Of a stretch of DNA of 64,000 nt, positions 9,050-17,501 are shown in pieces. This DNA comes from Treponema sp. (GTDB taxonomy: Bacteria; Spirochaetota; Spirochaetia; Treponematales; Treponemataceae): contig JAEEYO010000014.1 in assembly GCA_016288205.1 (NCBI GenBank), positions 1 through 64,000 of the forward strand, in the 5' to 3' direction. Position 1 is the first letter of the stretch. Every line of letters starts with the position of its first letter. The translations under genes were made by a program, and so were the position numbers. Under the pieces are notes generated by a model. It worked only from the letters and a program-made list of their open reading frames with translations. It ran no database searches and was not told the DNA's origin.

Positions 9050-9959
9050 ATGAATCCTTTACTTTTTGCCGGATGATTTCTATGGATTCCGCACTTGCTA
9101 GTCCCTCTGAAAATGCCGACGCGCTTCCTGCCGAGATTCCTAAAATCAGGGCTTCCTTAAAACTTCCGCTTTTTTGAAAACCTGCTATGAATCCTGCAAC
9201 CATCGAGTCTCCGGATCCAACCGTGCTTATCACTTTTCCTTTTGGTGCCGGACATGAAAAAACTTGTCCGTTCTCACACACAAGAACCGCGCCCTTCGAA
9301 CCAAGGGAGACGAGCACATTTCTTGCTCCCATCTCCTGCAATTTTTTCGTATGTTGAATTGCGGATTCCTCGGATGAGATTTCAACGGAAAAGATTTCCC
9401 CAAGCTCCGCGTCGTTCGGCTTGATTAAAAACGGATGCTCGGCAAGTGAGTCAAGGAGAAGATTCTTTGATGCGTCCACCACGGTCATGATTTTTTTTCC
9501 GTTTGTTTTTTTCAGGATGTTGCGGTAAAAATCTTTTGGCAGTGACGGCGGTATGCTTCCGGCAAGAACGAGTGTGTCTCCGTCGGAAAGTGATTCCATT
9601 TTTTTCATCAAGGAGTCCACCGCGTCCTGAGTTATTTCGGGCCCAGCCGAGTTGATTTCCGTTTCTTCGCTGGACTCAATCTTCACGTTGATTCTGGAGA
9701 TGCCTTTTTTCAGTCTGATGAAATCCGCGTTCACTCCAAGATTCCGCAGTTCCGTCTCAATCTGTTCCCCGGTGAATCCTGCTGTGAATCCAAGCGCGGT
9801 CGCATCCACTCCGAGATTTTTCAGGACGAGAGCGACGTTGATTCCTTTTCCTCCGGCACGAAGAGACTCCTTTGTGGAGCGGTTGACGCTTCCTGTGATG
9901 AGGCTCTGCGTGTGCATTTCATAATCCAGCGAGGGATTTGTGGTTAATGTGTAGACCAT
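9036..9959 (-). CDS. fruK: 1-phosphofructokinase (PfkB family)
   Basis: 307 residues. It phosphorylates fructose-1-phosphate to fructose-1,6-bisphosphate in PTS-linked fructose use. It begins MVYTLTTNPSLDYEM, typical of the FruK/LacC branch, has the substrate-binding RAGGKGINVA (residues 38-47), SLGSKGAVL, and the PfkB active-site motif TVGSGDSMVAGF with catalytic Asp near residue 253. The longer upstream frame is not used: the ATG at 9959 is exactly 6 nt from a TATACT -10 box, so the mRNA is probably leaderless. No PTS transporter or fruR is adjacent. Tagatose-6-phosphate kinase (LacC) is the main alternative. Confidence 0.87.
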   Translation of the reverse strand: MVYTLTTNPSLDYEMHTQSLITGSVNRSTKESLRAGGKGINVALVLKNLGVDATALGFTAGFTGEQIETELRNLGVNADFIRLKKGISRINVKIESSEETEINSAGPEITQDAVDSLMKKMESLSDGDTLVLAGSIPPSLPKDFYRNILKKTNGKKIMTVVDASKNLLLDSLAEHPFLIKPNDAELGEIFSVEISSEESAIQHTKKLQEMGARNVLVSLGSKGAVLVCENGQVFSCPAPKGKVISTVGSGDSMVAGFIAGFQKSGSFKEALILGISAGSASAFSEGLASAESIEIIRQKVKDSFANS

Positions 9960-9965
9960 GATGTG

Positions 9966-9994
9966 AGTATAGCAAGTTTTTTGTTTGAAGTAAA
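9966..9994 (-). promoter_or_regulatory. fruK promoter, leaderless type
   Basis: Minus strand: TTTACT (9994-9989), 17-bp spacer, TATACT (9971-9966), then CACATC and ATG. No Shine-Dalgarno sequence. Confidence 0.7.
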
Positions 9995-9995
9995 T

Positions 9996-10036
9996 AAGTG
10001 GAAAGTGGAAAGATGAAAGTGGAAAACGGAAAGCTG
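9996..10036. repeat. Purine heptamer array
   Basis: Period-7 run AAGTGGA AAGTGGA AAGATGA, then AAGTGGA AAACGGA AAGCTGG, between the divergent fruK and hydrolase promoters. Confidence 0.65.
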
Positions 10037-10077
10037 GATGGTAGCATATTGAACGTAATGAAATATTTTTTCTGTGC

Positions 10078-10106
10078 TTGAAAATCATGCCGAAATCATT
10101 TACAAT
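10078..10106 (+). promoter_or_regulatory. Promoter of alpha/beta hydrolase gene
   Basis: TTGAAA (10078-10083), 17-bp spacer, TACAAT (10101-10106). Leader of about 27 nt containing GGAGGAG. Confidence 0.7.
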
Positions 10107-10139
10107 TGCACATGGATTTTTTTGACGGAGGAGTTTAAG

Positions 10140-11132
10140 ATGGCCGGGAAAAAAGGAAAGAAAATTTTTGTCAGGGTGCTGATATGCGTCCTTGTGATTT
10201 TTATTGCAGCGTTGATTTTTGCTGGAAACTATCTTGTGAATTATGCGATCGGAAGAAGAGCTGCTCCAGCTTATGATGTTGTTCCTGCGAGCGAGGTTGT
10301 CTCTGAGGATGCGGCGATCATTGAGAAAAACAGAAATAAAATCAGCGCGGACACTAAGGCTTGGTATGAGGGCGTGGAGCATCATGTTGAGGAGATACGA
10401 TCTTCGGACGGACTTTTGCTCAAGGGTGAAATCTTCTCGCATCCTGATTCAAATCTTTGGCTTGTGGCGGTTCACGGATATTCGAGCAGACGGCAGGGCA
10501 TGTTTGATGTCGCGAGGTTCTATTACGAAAAGGGATTCAATGTTCTCGCTCCAGACAACCGTGCGCATGGTGAGAGCGAGGGAAAATGGGTCGGCATGGG
10601 ATGGCTTGACAGAAAGGACATCCTTCTTTGGCTCGACAATATAATAGAAGAAAACCCGGATGCGAAAATCATCCTGCATGGAATCTCCATGGGAGGGGCT
10701 ACCGTTATGATGTGCGCGGGTGAAAATCTTCCGGCGAACGTAAAGGGAATTGTTGATGACTGCGGCTACACTTCGGTCTGGGATATTTTTTCCGACGAGC
10801 TTTCCGTGCTTTTCCATCTTCCGTCTTTCCCTCTTCTGAATGTAGCGAGCGGAATTGCGAAATTGCGTGCGGGATATTCTTTCGGTGAGGCGTCTTCCGT
10901 AAAAGCTGTGTCGAATGCCAAGGTCCCGATGCTTTTTATCCACGGCGAAAAGGATAATTTCGTGCATACTGATATGGTTCACAAAGTTTACGATGTTTGT
11001 CCCACGGCAAAGAAAAAACTTATCGTCGAGGGAGCCGGCCACGGTCAGTCATATCAGATGGACCCGAATTTGTATTTGAACACGGTGTTTAGTTTTTTAT
11101 CTGAAAGCTGTGGGCTAGAAATTGAGGAATGA
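10140..11132 (+). CDS. Membrane-anchored alpha/beta hydrolase
   Basis: 330 residues. One N-terminal transmembrane helix (residues about 8-30, rich in V/L/I) is followed by an alpha/beta-hydrolase domain that should face the periplasm. The nucleophile elbow is GISMGG (Ser near residue 183). FIHGEKDNFVH supplies the likely acid residue, and AGHGQSY the His. VAVHGYSSRRQG forms the oxyanion-hole loop. ATG 10140 follows GGAGGAGTTTAAG; the upstream in-frame ATG at 10074 precedes the promoter -10 and is rejected. It resembles the COG1073 esterase/peptidase-like group. The substrate cannot be told. Confidence 0.85.
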   Translation: MAGKKGKKIFVRVLICVLVIFIAALIFAGNYLVNYAIGRRAAPAYDVVPASEVVSEDAAIIEKNRNKISADTKAWYEGVEHHVEEIRSSDGLLLKGEIFSHPDSNLWLVAVHGYSSRRQGMFDVARFYYEKGFNVLAPDNRAHGESEGKWVGMGWLDRKDILLWLDNIIEENPDAKIILHGISMGGATVMMCAGENLPANVKGIVDDCGYTSVWDIFSDELSVLFHLPSFPLLNVASGIAKLRAGYSFGEASSVKAVSNAKVPMLFIHGEKDNFVHTDMVHKVYDVCPTAKKKLIVEGAGHGQSYQMDPNLYLNTVFSFLSESCGLEIEE

Positions 11133-11163
11133 GAAATGTGAAATGAACGCAGGGAACTGAACA

Positions 11164-11194
11164 CTCTCCGTTTTCCACTTTCAACTTTCCACTC
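11164..11194. repeat. Pyrimidine heptamer array
   Basis: Period-7 CTCTCCG TTTTCCA CTTTCAA, then CTTTCCA, just upstream of the tex -35 box; inverse orientation of the array at 10.0 kb. Confidence 0.6.
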
Positions 11195-11206
11195 GCAAAA
11201 ATCATC

Positions 11207-11235
11207 TTGTCACAAATCGGAAAAAAATGTATAAT
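11207..11235 (+). promoter_or_regulatory. tex promoter, near-leaderless
   Basis: TTGTCA (11207-11212), 17-bp spacer, TATAAT (11230-11235). The preferred start ATG is 9 nt downstream, leaving a leader of only about 3 nt. Confidence 0.75.
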
Positions 11236-11244
11236 ATATGCCTT

Positions 11245-13626
11245 ATGGAATTTACACAAGAAACAATTGACTCGCTTACAGTTAATGAAGTTGAGATTAT
11301 GAAAAAGATCGCTGAGGAGCTGAACATTCGAATCACTCAGGTCAGCGCGGTTATCAGCTTGGTGCAGGAAGGCTGTACCATTCCGTTCATTGCCCGTTAC
11401 CGCAAGGAAAAGCACGGCTCTCTGGATGAGGTGCAGGTGCGTGATTGCGACCACCTTTTTACTTCCTACAAGAATCTGGAAGAAAGGCGTCTTGATATTG
11501 TTAAGGGCATTTTCAATCAGAACAAGCTTACGGAAAGTCTTTACAATGCGGTTATGAACGCGAAGACTCTTACTGAGCTTGAGGATTTGTGGGCTCCGTT
11601 CAAGAAAAAGAAGAAGACTCGTGGAATGATTGCCGCGGAAAAAGGACTTGAGCCTCTTGCCGACGCAATGCTTGAGCTTGATGATTCTGCCCTGGAGAAA
11701 AAGGCCGCGGAGTTTGTTAAGACTGATTCCAAGGATGAGGCGCTGAATGTTCCGACCGCCGAGGATGCGATCAAGGGTGCGCAGGATATTATTGCCGAGC
11801 GTGTCTCACAGAATCCTGAGAACCGCAAGGACGTGCATGATCTTTATATGTCAACCGGAACAATGGTGACTAAGGGAATCGTGCCCGAGGGACAGGACGC
11901 GGAGACTGCCGAGAAAACTTCCACATACAAAATGTACTGGGATTATTCCGAGCCTCTGAATCAGGTGAAGCCGCACCGCATTCTTGCAATCAACCGTGGT
12001 GAGCGTGAGGGTGCTTTGGAAGTTACTCTTGACGTGAGCGTTGAGGATGCAGTCGCCGAGCTTACCAAAAAGCAGAAGGTTAACAACAAGTATCACAAGG
12101 CTGCCATTGAGGACGGAGTGGTTCGTCTTTTGAGTCCCGCCGTTTTGAGGGAAATCCGCAGCGATGAATTTGACGAGGCCGATGAGCATGGAATCGGTGT
12201 GTTCAGCGAGAACCTCAAGAATCTTCTTATGACACAGCCGATTAAGGGAAGCCGCGTTCTTGGCGTGGACCCCGGAATCAGGACCGGAACAAAATGCGCA
12301 GCCCTTGACGAGACTGGAAAATATCTTGGTTACTTCCTTATCAAGCAGGTGGCCGAGCCTGAGGATGCGTATCAGAAAATCAAGATTGCGATTAAGAAAT
12401 ATGACATTCAGATTGTGGCCGTGGGTAACGGTACCGGAAGCCAGGAAGTGCAGGCGATTGTGAGCAAGGTAATCAGCGACAATTATCCTGATGTGAGCTA
12501 CACCGTTGTGGATGAGTCCGGCGCGTCGGTTTATTCTGCGAGTGACATTGCCCGCGAGGAATTCCCGGATTTGGATTTGACCATCCGTGGTGCAATCAGC
12601 ATGGGACGAAGATTGCAGGATCCTTTGGCCGAGCTTGTGAAGATTGATCCGAAGGCGATCGGCGTGGGACTTTATCAGCATGACGTGAACCAGAAAAAAC
12701 TTTCCGACTCTTTGGATGAGGTTGTCGGCTCCGTCGTTAACCAGGTGGGAGTGAACCTCAACACGGCTTCCGCGTCCCTTCTGAAATATGTCTCTGGAAT
12801 CAACAGCTCCCTTGCGAAAAAAATCGTCGCACACAGGGATGCCAATGGAAAGATTACGAGCCGTGCTGATTTGAAAAAAGTTTCCGGCTTGGGACCAAAG
12901 GCCTTCGAGCAGTGCGCGGGATTTTTGAAGATTCCTGAGAGCTCCAATCCGCTTGACAACACTTGGGTTCATCCTGAGAATTATTCTGTGGCGGGTGAGA
13001 TTCTGCCCCTCGTTCAGAAGAAGGAAAAGATTTCCGCTGAGTTCAAGAAATCTCTTGAGGAAAAATACAGCGTGGGTGAGACCACAATCAATGACATCAT
13101 CGATGAGCTTGCGAAACCCAACCGTGATCCACGCGATGGATATCCGGCTCCAATCATGCAGAAGGGTGTCGTGAACTTTGAGGATCTGAGAATCGGAATG
13201 AAGGTGACGGGAAAGATTCGCAACGTGGTTGATTTCGGTGCGTTCGTTGATATTGGACTGCACGAGACCGGATTGATTCACGTGAGCGAGCTGAGCGACA
13301 GTTTCGTTTCCGACCCGATGGACGTCGTGAAAGTCGGTGACATCAAGGAGTTTACGATTATCGGTCTTGACACTGACAGACGCAGAATCAGTCTTTCGCT
13401 CAAAAGTGATGCGGCAAACAGGCTTGCATCTCCGACCGGAAGCGGAGAGGGTGCGGCTCAGGGAAAGAAAAAGATTGTCGTGGTGAAAAAGGGTGCCGGC
13501 TATAAACCCGCTGACAAATCTGCTCGTCCCGAAAGAGGTGGACAGAGACGTGAGAGGGAAAATCTTGGTAGCGATGACGGAATGTCATACAACCCATTTG
13601 CGGCTCTCTTGAAAAATAGAAAATAG
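11245..13626 (+). CDS. tex: Tex RNA-binding transcription accessory protein
   Basis: 793 residues, normal length for Tex, a nucleic-acid-binding protein linked to transcription quality. The Tex N-terminal helical domain is followed by a YqgF/RuvC-like domain starting near residue 338 (VLGVDPGIRTGTKCA), helix-hairpin-helix modules near 525-560 (SGLGPKAFEQCAGF), and an S1 RNA-binding domain near 649-720 (GKIRNVVDFGAFVDIG). A basic glycine-rich tail (GGQRRERENLG) follows. ATG 11245 (MEFTQET) is preferred over 11227, because 11227 overlaps the -10 box. Single-gene unit closed by a terminator. Confidence 0.95.
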   Translation: MEFTQETIDSLTVNEVEIMKKIAEELNIRITQVSAVISLVQEGCTIPFIARYRKEKHGSLDEVQVRDCDHLFTSYKNLEERRLDIVKGIFNQNKLTESLYNAVMNAKTLTELEDLWAPFKKKKKTRGMIAAEKGLEPLADAMLELDDSALEKKAAEFVKTDSKDEALNVPTAEDAIKGAQDIIAERVSQNPENRKDVHDLYMSTGTMVTKGIVPEGQDAETAEKTSTYKMYWDYSEPLNQVKPHRILAINRGEREGALEVTLDVSVEDAVAELTKKQKVNNKYHKAAIEDGVVRLLSPAVLREIRSDEFDEADEHGIGVFSENLKNLLMTQPIKGSRVLGVDPGIRTGTKCAALDETGKYLGYFLIKQVAEPEDAYQKIKIAIKKYDIQIVAVGNGTGSQEVQAIVSKVISDNYPDVSYTVVDESGASVYSASDIAREEFPDLDLTIRGAISMGRRLQDPLAELVKIDPKAIGVGLYQHDVNQKKLSDSLDEVVGSVVNQVGVNLNTASASLLKYVSGINSSLAKKIVAHRDANGKITSRADLKKVSGLGPKAFEQCAGFLKIPESSNPLDNTWVHPENYSVAGEILPLVQKKEKISAEFKKSLEEKYSVGETTINDIIDELAKPNRDPRDGYPAPIMQKGVVNFEDLRIGMKVTGKIRNVVDFGAFVDIGLHETGLIHVSELSDSFVSDPMDVVKVGDIKEFTIIGLDTDRRRISLSLKSDAANRLASPTGSGEGAAQGKKKIVVVKKGAGYKPADKSARPERGGQRRERENLGSDDGMSYNPFAALLKNRK

Positions 13627-13648
13627 AGCTTCGGTTCTATAAAAATTT

Positions 13649-13681
13649 TCCCCTGCTGATTTTCTCGGCGGGGGATTTTTT
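13649..13681 (+). terminator. Intrinsic terminator after tex (probably bidirectional)
   Basis: 11-bp stem TCCCCTGCTGA (13649-13659) with TCGGCGGGGGA (13665-13675), two G-U pairs, then TTTTTT. On the other strand the stem is followed by AAAATTTTT and may serve the convergent GNAT gene. Confidence 0.8.
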
Positions 13682-13684
13682 ATC

Positions 13685-14176
13685 CTAGCTCTCCAGATGT
13701 TTTTCCATATATCCGCAGGTGAAGGGGAAGAAATCAAATTTCTGTGTTCCTGTGTGCACGAATCCGTTTTCTTCATACCAGTTTCGGAGCACTGTGTTTT
13801 CCTCCACGATTCCGATGTTGATTTTTTTACATTTGTATTTTTTCGCCTCAATGTAAGCGTCCTGCAAAAGCTGTACTCCGATTTTATTGTGTCTGTATTC
13901 GGGAAGCACGCAGAGATTGTTCAGCTCGCACTCGTTGTTGTCCTGCAGCAAAAGCGAATAGTAGCCGAGCATTTTTCCATCGTTGGAGAAATATGCGTAC
14001 ATGGGGCGGCCCTCGTTCTCAAGCTGATTCAAAATCCTTTCTTCCGTCGTCGCAAATGCCGTGAAGCGTGGTGCGTTCTCCTCAGTAAATCCGAATGCAT
14101 CGGCCACGGTCTTGAAACTTGCGCGTATGACTTCCACACATTCCGCCACATCATCTTTGTTGATCTGCCTTATCAT
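13685..14176 (-). CDS. GNAT family N-acetyltransferase
   Basis: 163 residues, a single GNAT fold. MIRQINKDDVAECVEVIR is the usual first strand and helix, ECELNNLCVLPEYRHNKIG carries beta-4 and the acetyl-CoA-binding R/Q-x-x-G-x-G/A region (here RHNKIG), and NIGIVEENTVLRNWYEENGF is the typical C-terminal half. Substrate unknown. ATG 14176 follows GGGAGG by about 6 nt; the much longer frame upstream runs into the divergent ankyrin gene and is rejected. The promoter TTGCAG-N17-TATACT lies back to back with that of the ankyrin gene. Confidence 0.88.
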   Translation of the reverse strand: MIRQINKDDVAECVEVIRASFKTVADAFGFTEENAPRFTAFATTEERILNQLENEGRPMYAYFSNDGKMLGYYSLLLQDNNECELNNLCVLPEYRHNKIGVQLLQDAYIEAKKYKCKKINIGIVEENTVLRNWYEENGFVHTGTQKFDFFPFTCGYMEKHLES

Positions 14177-14209
14177 GATTTCCTCCCTGACAAATTTATT
14201 GATAAATTC

Positions 14210-14238
14210 AGTATATGGTGTTTCGCATGTTTCTGCAA
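14210..14238 (-). promoter_or_regulatory. Promoter of GNAT gene
   Basis: Minus strand: TTGCAG (14238-14233), 17-bp spacer, TATACT (14215-14210). Confidence 0.65.
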
Positions 14239-14252
14239 GTGGCTGATTTTCC

Positions 14253-14281
14253 TTGCAAAAATTATCGACTGGATTTATACT
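14253..14281 (+). promoter_or_regulatory. Promoter of ankyrin/transglutaminase gene
   Basis: TTGCAA (14253-14258), 17-bp spacer, TATACT (14276-14281); GGAGGAG follows at 14291-14297. Confidence 0.7.
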
Positions 14282-14302
14282 TGTATTGATGGAGGAGACC
14301 CT

Positions 14303-16093
14303 ATGCCTGAAATCCACAGCTGGAATATTGAGAAAATTGCGACGGAGAGACATATAAAATCTTGTGAGCCACAACCCTTTGAGTGGAAAAAAGGAACCGA
14401 ATACCTCATAGATTTTGCTGCGAAAAATGACGTTCAGAAATGTGCTGAATTTCTTAATGCAGGTGTGGACATAAACTCTTGTAATGAGTTCGGGATGAGC
14501 GCGCTGATGGTGGCCTGTGATTTCGGTGCTATGGATGTCGCGAGATTTCTTTTGACCCACGGTGCTGTGCCGGACACGCAGAATGAGAACGGTCTTACCG
14601 CCCTGATGATTGCGGCTGCCAGAAATGATACGGAAATGGTAGCTATGCTTTTGAAATACGGCGCGGATTATACCATGCGGGAGAAGAGCGGTTGGAATGC
14701 CCTGATGATTGCTTGCGCGGAGGGTGCGAAGGACACTGTGGTTCAGCTGATTAAGACCGGCATGGATTTGGACGTGAGAAATGACGAGAATGACAGTGCC
14801 CTGACAATTGCAATGAAGAGCGGAGCCCATGATTGTGTCTATCATCTGATGAAAGCCGGAGCAAAAGTGGACAAGCCGAAAAAAGACGGACCTAAGTGCC
14901 TCATGTTTCCGAAGGAGGATCCGTTCTATGACAAGGCGGATTCCTACAGGACTGACCTTATAGACCCTAGGATGGTTGCACTCAAAAACAGCACAACGGA
15001 TTCACTCAGGCAGACGGACGTGGAGGCGTATATCTCTGAGGCTGCTTCAAAGATAAACATGCTCGCGAAGGATGATTATGAGAAGGTGAAGATGGTGCAC
15101 GACCTTATTTTCGCAACTGTCAGCTATGATCAGGATGAGGTGGACAGGCGGGACGAAGAGAATAGTTTTATTTACAACAATGAATATGAATTAATCAGAA
15201 ACTCAAAGTATCCTTTTCATCGCGACGACTCACAGGGACTCCTTTTTTACAAGAATAAGGAAACCGGGGAATATGGCGAAATCAGAAGATTTTATTATAG
15301 GAAAGATTTATCAGCCGACGAAAAAAAATTTGAGGCATACGTGGGTTTTAAGAGCGAGGAGGATAGGGAGATATACCGCAGGATTTTTAAGAGCAAGCAT
15401 GAGCAGGACTACAAGACCGTGCTGCGTCTGGGAACGGGGGTGTGCCTGGGAATCGCAAATGTGTTCAAACGGTTTTGTGATGAACTCCACATTGAGTGCT
15501 TTAGGATTCTGGGCGATATAAGTATGAAAAATCGGAATATGATTTACGACCCAATATCCTTAAGAGGAAACCATGCCTGGAACATGGTGGTCATAGACGG
15601 AAGAAAGCTGATGGTTGACTGCACATTCGACATGGACGGATACAGCACGTCATATCTCTTGGTTCGCCCTGCCATATTTTTTTACTCGCATTACACGGGA
15701 TTTTATGGAGCCGGACTTACGGAGTATACCGATGCTATCACGTTCTACAGCCTTCCTTTGTTGACTCCGGATTTTTTTGATACATTTTCCTATATGAGCG
15801 ACGTGGAGAACATGGGCCATTGCGATGGCGATTTCTCCCTGGTTCTGAAGTCGAAGCGAGATGATTCCGACTGGAAATTTGGGATGAGTTCCTCAGTTGT
15901 TTCCGGGAATGTTCCAATCACCAAGACGGAGACACCCGAGGGCATAAAATATGTTTTTTCTTTTCCTGGATCAGACCACTTTATGCTGACAATCTTGTGT
16001 AGGGGCAGAAATCCAGACGATACAAAATTCAGGGAATGTGCGTATATACACATTATGGTGGACAAGAAGGATGAATCTTCACAGAGTGAATGA
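14303..16093 (+). CDS. Ankyrin-repeat protein with transglutaminase-like domain
   Basis: 596 residues. Ankyrin repeats cover about residues 35-195 (FGMSALMVACDFGAMDVARF, NGLTALMIAAARNDTEMVAM, SGWNALMIACAEGAKDTVV). A long second region contains a transglutaminase/papain-like triad in the expected order: Cys near 381 (GTGVCLGIANVF), His near 424 (GNHAWNMVV) and Asp near 438 (LMVDCTFDMDG). Ankyrin repeats bind proteins, and the triad domain may cross-link or cleave one; the target is unknown. There is no signal peptide, so it is likely cytoplasmic. ATG 14303 follows GGAGGAG; the longer frame to 13697 is antisense to the GNAT gene and is rejected. Confidence 0.8.
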   Translation: MPEIHSWNIEKIATERHIKSCEPQPFEWKKGTEYLIDFAAKNDVQKCAEFLNAGVDINSCNEFGMSALMVACDFGAMDVARFLLTHGAVPDTQNENGLTALMIAAARNDTEMVAMLLKYGADYTMREKSGWNALMIACAEGAKDTVVQLIKTGMDLDVRNDENDSALTIAMKSGAHDCVYHLMKAGAKVDKPKKDGPKCLMFPKEDPFYDKADSYRTDLIDPRMVALKNSTTDSLRQTDVEAYISEAASKINMLAKDDYEKVKMVHDLIFATVSYDQDEVDRRDEENSFIYNNEYELIRNSKYPFHRDDSQGLLFYKNKETGEYGEIRRFYYRKDLSADEKKFEAYVGFKSEEDREIYRRIFKSKHEQDYKTVLRLGTGVCLGIANVFKRFCDELHIECFRILGDISMKNRNMIYDPISLRGNHAWNMVVIDGRKLMVDCTFDMDGYSTSYLLVRPAIFFYSHYTGFYGAGLTEYTDAITFYSLPLLTPDFFDTFSYMSDVENMGHCDGDFSLVLKSKRDDSDWKFGMSSSVVSGNVPITKTETPEGIKYVFSFPGSDHFMLTILCRGRNPDDTKFRECAYIHIMVDKKDESSQSE

Positions 16094-16110
16094 ATTCTGT
16101 GCAATATCAG

Positions 16111-16161
16111 AAAAAAAATAGGCAACACTGATTAATACGGGAATGATTGAACAGTGTTGCC
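16111..16161 (-). terminator. Intrinsic terminator for the minus-strand lipoprotein unit
   Basis: 10-bp perfect stem GGCAACACTG / CAGTGTTGCC (16121-16130, 16152-16161). On the minus strand it is followed by TATTTTTTTT. Confidence 0.8.
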
Positions 16162-16173
16162 TTAGAGAGTGCC

Positions 16174-16530
16174 TTACTGCCTAATAAATTCAGAACTTGT
16201 CCATGTTGCCCTGTTTTCATTAGAGCTGTCAATAACAAAATCATTATATGATGCGTTGTATCCAGCCACAGTGATTCTGGCTGTTCTGGAATCTATGACT
16301 TCATAGTTATAAACTACACTTGATCCATACGTTGTAATAGTAACATTGCTGCCAGATGTGGCAAAGCTGATTACAGCACCATTGGAAAGGACGCTCCCGT
16401 TATATGCCTGTTTCCAAGTTGTTCCTGCAAAAGCGTTGTTGTCGGATGAGTTTGGATTGCTGCATCCAATAAAAGCAAGTGCCAGAATCAATGTAGCTGT
16501 AATAGTTGCAAACTTAAAAAAATTTTTCAT
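16174..16530 (-). CDS. Small lipoprotein
   Basis: 118 residues. Signal with lipobox LAFIGCSN (Cys near 23), then a Ser/Asn-rich linker and a compact beta-rich domain starting FAGTTWKQAYNGSVLSNG. That opening looks like the 'lipocalin-like / META-like' starts of small lipoproteins. No enzymatic motif is seen and I do not recognise the family further. ATG 16530 follows AAGGAGG with an 8-nt gap. It lies 51 bp downstream of the FGE-like gene and may share its transcript; a terminator follows. Confidence 0.65.
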   Translation of the reverse strand: MKNFFKFATITATLILALAFIGCSNPNSSDNNAFAGTTWKQAYNGSVLSNGAVISFATSGSNVTITTYGSSVVYNYEVIDSRTARITVAGYNASYNDFVIDSSNENRATWTSSEFIRQ

Positions 16531-16581
16531 AAAAATCCTCCTTTGGATAATGTAGTTTTATGTTTTAAAAAAGCATTCCCC

Positions 16582-17394
16582 CTATCTCGCGTTTCGCACA
16601 ACTCTGAATGAATATGGCACAGGACCTGCGATGCATTCGTATTCCCGTGGTGCGAGTTTCATTCTGTAGTAAACTGGGTAGACATACGGATAGTCGAAAT
16701 TAACGTCGTCGCTTCCGCCCCTAAGGACTCGGCACATTGTCTCGGTTCCGCTTGTTCCGCCTGAGCTGAACAACATTTCTCCGTAATCAGGACCCCGGGG
16801 ATTCGTCGCATTTTTGCTTGCTTCGTAATAGGTGGACGAGTACCAGTCCCAGCACCATTCAGGATATCCCTTGCTTGTCTCAATTCGTTTGTCATTTCTT
16901 GCGGCATATTCCCACTCGGCTTCTGTCGGGAGCCTGTATCCATTTGCGTTCCAGTCGCAGGTTACATTCGGGAATTCCTTTCTGGTTTGTTTCGCGTTTG
17001 TGATGGCATCTTTTGAGCCGTTAGATGCATAGCATGGTGTGAGACCTTCGTATACGCTTCTTTTGTTGCAGTAAATGAGAGCATCGTACCATGTGATGTT
17101 TGCAACAGATGTTGTTCGCCATTGCATCTGAGGAACCCTTCTTCCATTGTAGCTTTCCTCGTATCCCATTGGGTATACACCGATACAGTTCATCCATTCT
17201 TCGATGGTGATTTTGTTCTGACTCATGTAAAAGTTTGAGACAGTGACAGTGTGTACCGGAGAGTCGTTTCCCGATGAGTTGCCCATTTTAAATGATCCAC
17301 CTTTTATCAAAAGCAATGGATTGTTCTGTGCGAAAAGTCCTGCTCCGGCCATAAAAATGAGTCCGAAAATCAGTGCGAGTTTTTTTCCTTTCAT
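16582..17394 (-). CDS. Secreted formylglycine-generating-enzyme-like (SUMF1/FGE) protein
   Basis: 270 residues. A signal peptide (LALIFGLIFMAGAGLFAQ) is followed by an FGE-sulfatase fold: IKGGSFKMGNSSGNDSPVHTV, WYDALIYCNKRS, NGYRLPTEAEWEYAAR and VLRGGSDD near the end. Spirochaetes carry many FGE-fold paralogues, mostly without known substrate; the paired Cys of true sulfatase-activating enzymes is not evident, so it may be a non-catalytic envelope protein. ATG 17394 follows GGAGG. Its promoter contains the 17-bp palindrome described at 17431-17474. A paralogue lies at 49.3 kb. Confidence 0.82.
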   Translation of the reverse strand: MKGKKLALIFGLIFMAGAGLFAQNNPLLLIKGGSFKMGNSSGNDSPVHTVTVSNFYMSQNKITIEEWMNCIGVYPMGYEESYNGRRVPQMQWRTTSVANITWYDALIYCNKRSVYEGLTPCYASNGSKDAITNAKQTRKEFPNVTCDWNANGYRLPTEAEWEYAARNDKRIETSKGYPEWCWDWYSSTYYEASKNATNPRGPDYGEMLFSSGGTSGTETMCRVLRGGSDDVNFDYPYVYPVYYRMKLAPREYECIAGPVPYSFRVVRNAR

Positions 17395-17430
17395 GATAAA
17401 CCTCCGTTGTGGTTGTTGGTTGATATTGTC

Positions 17431-17474
17431 AGTATAGCATCTAATGAATGATTTTTGGTCGCCTTTTAGGCGAC
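17431..17474 (-). promoter_or_regulatory. Palindrome-type promoter of the FGE-like gene
   Basis: Minus strand: A-tract, 17-bp palindrome GTCGCCTAAAAGGCGAC (17474-17458), 21 bp, -10 box TATACT (17436-17431). No -35 consensus. If the start is 7 nt past the -10, the palindrome centre is near -42, a class II activator position. Confidence 0.65.
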
Positions 17475-17501
17475 ATTTTTTGAGTTATATTTATATCCTC
17501 A

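Noticed and set aside
9960-10442. Long N-terminal extension of fruK
   Set aside because: It runs through the heptamer repeat and the divergent hydrolase gene; the family start motif is at 9959.
13697-14302. N-terminal extension of the ankyrin/transglutaminase protein
   Set aside because: It is antisense to the GNAT gene and lies upstream of a good promoter and GGAGGAG site.
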